NCBI GenBank assembly: GCA_945949385.1
Contig: CAMFEL010000114.1
Location: 1-6,239, forward strand
Source: an uncultured Clostridia bacterium
GTDB taxonomy: Bacteria > Bacillota > Clostridia > Oscillospirales > CAG-272
Length of the DNA stretch: 6,239 bases
Direction of reading: 5' to 3'
In this document: positions 4,704 to 6,239 of the stretch, piece after piece
Layout: each line of letters begins with the position of its first letter
How positions within the stretch are numbered: the first letter of the stretch is position 1
Notes under the pieces: generated by a model
What the model was told of the DNA's origin: nothing
The model's database searches: none
What the model saw: the letters and a program-made list of their open reading frames with translations, nothing else
Position numbers and translations under genes: made by a program

Positions 4704-5762
4704 ATGAAAAAATTTATGTCCGGTTTTTCCCTGTTTCTCTGCGCTGTGCTTTTCCTGCCCCTATGCGGCTGTGAGAAAAGACCGGTCAAATATTCGTACA
4801 CTGATATGACCGTGTTTGACACTCAGACCGTTATAGTGGGATGGGATACAGACAAAACCTCTTTTGACGAAAAAGCGGAGGCAGCAATGCAGGAGCTTAC
4901 CCGTCTGCACCGGCTGTACGATATTTACAACACCTACGACGGCATAAACAATTTGAAAACCGTAAACGACAATGCGGGAAAGACCGCTGTTGAGGTAGAC
5001 GGGGATATTATCGAAATGCTGGAATACTGCGTCGCGGCATATGAAGCGACGAACGGCGCAGTAAACGCCGCTATGGGAAGCGTGACGCGGCTGTGGCATG
5101 ACTGCCGGGTACAAGCAGCCGAGGACGAAGACAGCGCCCGTATTCCGGACGCCGAAGCGCTGAAAGAGGCGGCAAGTCACACGGATTTTTCCTGCGTCAC
5201 AATTGACAAAGAGGCAGGCACCGTGTATATTTCGGACCCGCAGACAAGCCTTGATGTGGGTGCCGTGGCAAAGGGGTACGCCACCGAGCTGTGCGCAAGG
5301 TTTATTGAAAGCCGGGGTTGGGACAATATGGCGCTGAATGTCGGCGGAAATGTGCGCACCGTAGGGCTGCGGGAAGACGGACAGCCGTGGGTAACGGGAG
5401 TGGAAAATCCCGTGGAAGATACGAACGGCGCGTCAGGGGACGCATATTTTTGCAGAATAAATCTTTACGGCGGCGAAGCGCTGGTGACAAGCGGCTCCTA
5501 TCAGCGATATTTTGTTGTTAACGGCGTGCGCTATCATCATATAATCGACCCCGAAACGCTTATGCCGGAAAACCGTTATCTGTCGGTATCTGTTCTTTGT
5601 ACGGATTCGGGTATGGGTGACGCGCTTTCAACCGCTTTGTTCAATATGAGCGAGGAGGACGGACGGGGCGTGCTTGAAGCCATGGGATTTGACGCCGCCT
5701 GGGTTTATCCCGACGGCACCGTTTCCTACACAGGCGGTTTTGAGGAAAGGCTGCTGCCGTAA
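4704..5762 (+). CDS. apbE: FAD:protein FMN transferase (ApbE family), predicted lipoprotein
   Basis: A 352-residue enzyme that transfers FMN from FAD to a threonine or serine of target proteins outside the membrane, using Mg2+. Residues 1-22 form a signal peptide with an L-C-G-C lipobox (Cys23). ApbE hallmarks in order: MTVFDTQT (35-42), GAVNAAMGSVTRLW (118-131, equivalent to the GxxDxTxGPLxxLW region), LDVGAVAKGYA (183-193, flavin site), LNVGGNVRTVG (211-221), TSGSYQRYF (262-270), YHHIIDPET (277-285), and GDALSTA (305-311) with D306 and T310 spaced like the known Mg2+ ligands. All regions expected of an active enzyme are present and the length is typical. An LCGC lipobox, with Cys at -2, is somewhat unusual. 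It lies 39 bases after the lipoprotein gene with no promoter between, so the two are probably co-transcribed. The family is firm; that its target is the upstream lipoprotein is inferred from neighbourhood and motif. Confidence 0.93.
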   Translation: MKKFMSGFSLFLCAVLFLPLCGCEKRPVKYSYTDMTVFDTQTVIVGWDTDKTSFDEKAEAAMQELTRLHRLYDIYNTYDGINNLKTVNDNAGKTAVEVDGDIIEMLEYCVAAYEATNGAVNAAMGSVTRLWHDCRVQAAEDEDSARIPDAEALKEAASHTDFSCVTIDKEAGTVYISDPQTSLDVGAVAKGYATELCARFIESRGWDNMALNVGGNVRTVGLREDGQPWVTGVENPVEDTNGASGDAYFCRINLYGGEALVTSGSYQRYFVVNGVRYHHIIDPETLMPENRYLSVSVLCTDSGMGDALSTALFNMSEEDGRGVLEAMGFDAAWVYPDGTVSYTGGFEERLLP

Positions 5763-5790
5763 TGTCGATGTTCGGTTAAAGTAATTGTTG

Positions 5791-5978
5791 CGGGGCTCCG
5801 CCCCGCACCCCGACCGCAAACGGGGCTCTGTCCCGCACCCCGACCGTAAACGGGGCTCCGCCCCGCACCCCGGTTAAGCATATGCGAGGCTCCGCCTCGC
5901 GCTCCGACCACGAACGAGGCTCCGCCCCGCGCCCCGGTTAAGCATATGCGAGGCTCTGCCTCGCGCTCCGCTTAGAAC
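5791..5978. repeat. Array of six 30-bp GC-rich palindromic units
   Basis: Units start at 5791, 5821, 5851, 5885, 5915 and 5949. Units 3 and 5 end in GGTTAAGCA and are each followed by TATG, so the 39 bases from 5868 recur at 5932 (64-base super-period). Each unit opens with a hairpin core: CGGGGC-TCC-GCCCCG in units 1 and 3, CGAGGC-TC[CT]-GCCTCG in units 4 and 6, a G-T wobble version in unit 2, and one mismatch in unit 5. The paired G-to-A and C-to-T changes keep the stem. Tails vary (CACCCCGACCG.AAA, CGCTCCGACCACGAA, CGCTCCGCTTAGAAC). The array starts 28 bases after the apbE stop, so it would lie in that transcript's 3' end. It resembles dispersed intergenic palindromic repeats and lacks CRISPR-type unique spacers. 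Confidence 0.85.
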
Positions 5979-5992
5979 CTTTTTTGAGAAAA
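5931..5992. repeat. 62-bp direct repeat, copy 1
   Basis: This stretch, spanning the end of unit 5, unit 6 and the left arm and loop of the inverted repeat, recurs at 6178-6239 with one difference (T5957 versus C6204). The 247-base offset and near identity point to recent duplication or a dispersed element family. Confidence 0.9.
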
Positions 5993-6002
5993 AGGTTCTA
6001 AG
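5971..6002. repeat. 14-bp perfect inverted repeat at the end of the palindromic array
   Basis: CTTAGAACCTTTTT (5971-5984) and AAAAAGGTTCTAAG (5989-6002) flank a TGAG loop. The Ts lie within the stem rather than after it and the following bases are AACTCCAAAAAAC, so it is not a classical intrinsic terminator. It looks like a terminal structure of the repeat element, or a processing or pause site in the apbE 3' end. Confidence 0.8.
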
Positions 6003-6041
6003 AACTCCAAAAAACTTTTAATTATGGTAAAGAAATATTTT

Positions 6042-6074
6042 CAAAGCGCGCCGAAAGATGCGCTTTGTTTTTTT
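6042..6074 (+). terminator. Intrinsic terminator downstream of the palindromic array
   Basis: CAAAGCGC (6042-6049) pairs with GCGCTTTG (6060-6067) around a 10-base loop and is followed by seven Ts (6068-6074). This is the first clear rightward terminator after apbE, 280 bases past its stop, so the lipoprotein-apbE message probably ends here with a long structured 3' region. Between it and the second repeat copy (6075-6177) I see no gene, only a short TGACG-CGC-CGTCA stem at 6143-6155. Confidence 0.8.
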
Positions 6075-6177
6075 GATCTATCGGAATGAAATCCGGACTC
6101 GATTGTTAGCTTACAGAAATGAAGTTAGAAAATTCGAAGGGATGACGCGCCGTCAGCAGTCCCACAGGGCTCACCTT

Positions 6178-6239
6178 GCCCCGGTTAAGCATATGCGAGG
6201 CTCCGCCTCGCGCTCCGCTTAGAACCTTTTTTGAGAAAA
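6178..6239. repeat. 62-bp direct repeat, copy 2, cut by window edge
   Basis: Matches 5931-5992 at 61 of 62 positions and contains the CGAGGC-TCC-GCCTCG hairpin and the left arm of the 14-bp inverted repeat. The right arm would lie just beyond the window. Together with the first copy it brackets the terminator at 6042-6074. Confidence 0.9.

Noticed and set aside
5726..5911. 61-codon minus-strand frame over the palindromic repeats
   Set aside because: Its repetitive G-A-G-R-S-P-V composition simply translates the 30-bp repeats; not a credible gene.
5791..5978. CRISPR array
   Set aside because: The 30-base units are contiguous or separated by only TATG; there are no unique spacers and no cas genes.
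5971..6002. Intrinsic terminator for apbE at the 14-bp inverted repeat
   Set aside because: The Ts are inside the stem and no T tract follows on either strand; the hairpin with seven Ts at 6042-6074 is a better terminator.

Overview
The window looks like chromosomal DNA from a Gram-positive, low-to-middle GC member of the Clostridia, probably a gut Oscillospiraceae/Ruminococcus-like organism. The supporting signs are strong GGAGG-type ribosome binding sites, lipoprotein signal peptides with lipoboxes, AT-rich promoters near consensus, and GC-rich palindromic repeats between genes. The taxon is inferred; there is no rRNA or other marker gene here.

Layout. (1) 1-699 (+) is the 3' part of a metallophosphoesterase gene cut by the window edge. 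(2) 700-886 is a convergent intergenic region with three hairpins, at least two of them terminator-like. (3) 887-3257 (-) is a complete polar amino-acid ABC transporter operon, transcribed in the order substrate-binding lipoprotein, permease, ATPase. It has a near-consensus promoter (TTGACT-17-TATAAT at 3329-3301). Next to and inside this promoter are TGAAT/ATTCA half-sites resembling ARG boxes, so arginine control by an ArgR/AhrC-type repressor is a reasonable hypothesis. (4) 3258-3629 is an AT-rich divergent regulatory region with several inverted repeats built from GAAT/ATTC. (5) 3630-5762 (+) is a two-gene unit: a lipoprotein made of two tandem domains related to FMN-binding domains, then an ApbE-type FAD:protein FMN transferase that is itself a predicted lipoprotein. 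(6) 5763-6239 is non-coding. It holds an array of six 30-bp palindromic units with compensatory changes, a 14-bp perfect inverted repeat, an intrinsic terminator, and the start of a second copy of a 62-bp repeat that runs off the window.

The most interesting part is the lipoprotein/ApbE pair. ApbE covalently attaches FMN to a threonine near the end of FMN-binding-type domains. The lipoprotein carries the same short motif (D-L-S-[AS]-G-C-T-V) at the same place in each of its two domains, 156 residues apart. The simplest reading is a surface lipoprotein carrying two covalent flavins, comparable in plan to the Listeria lipoprotein PplA of flavin-based extracellular electron transfer, with its modifying enzyme encoded directly downstream. 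No electron-donating membrane partner is visible in this window.
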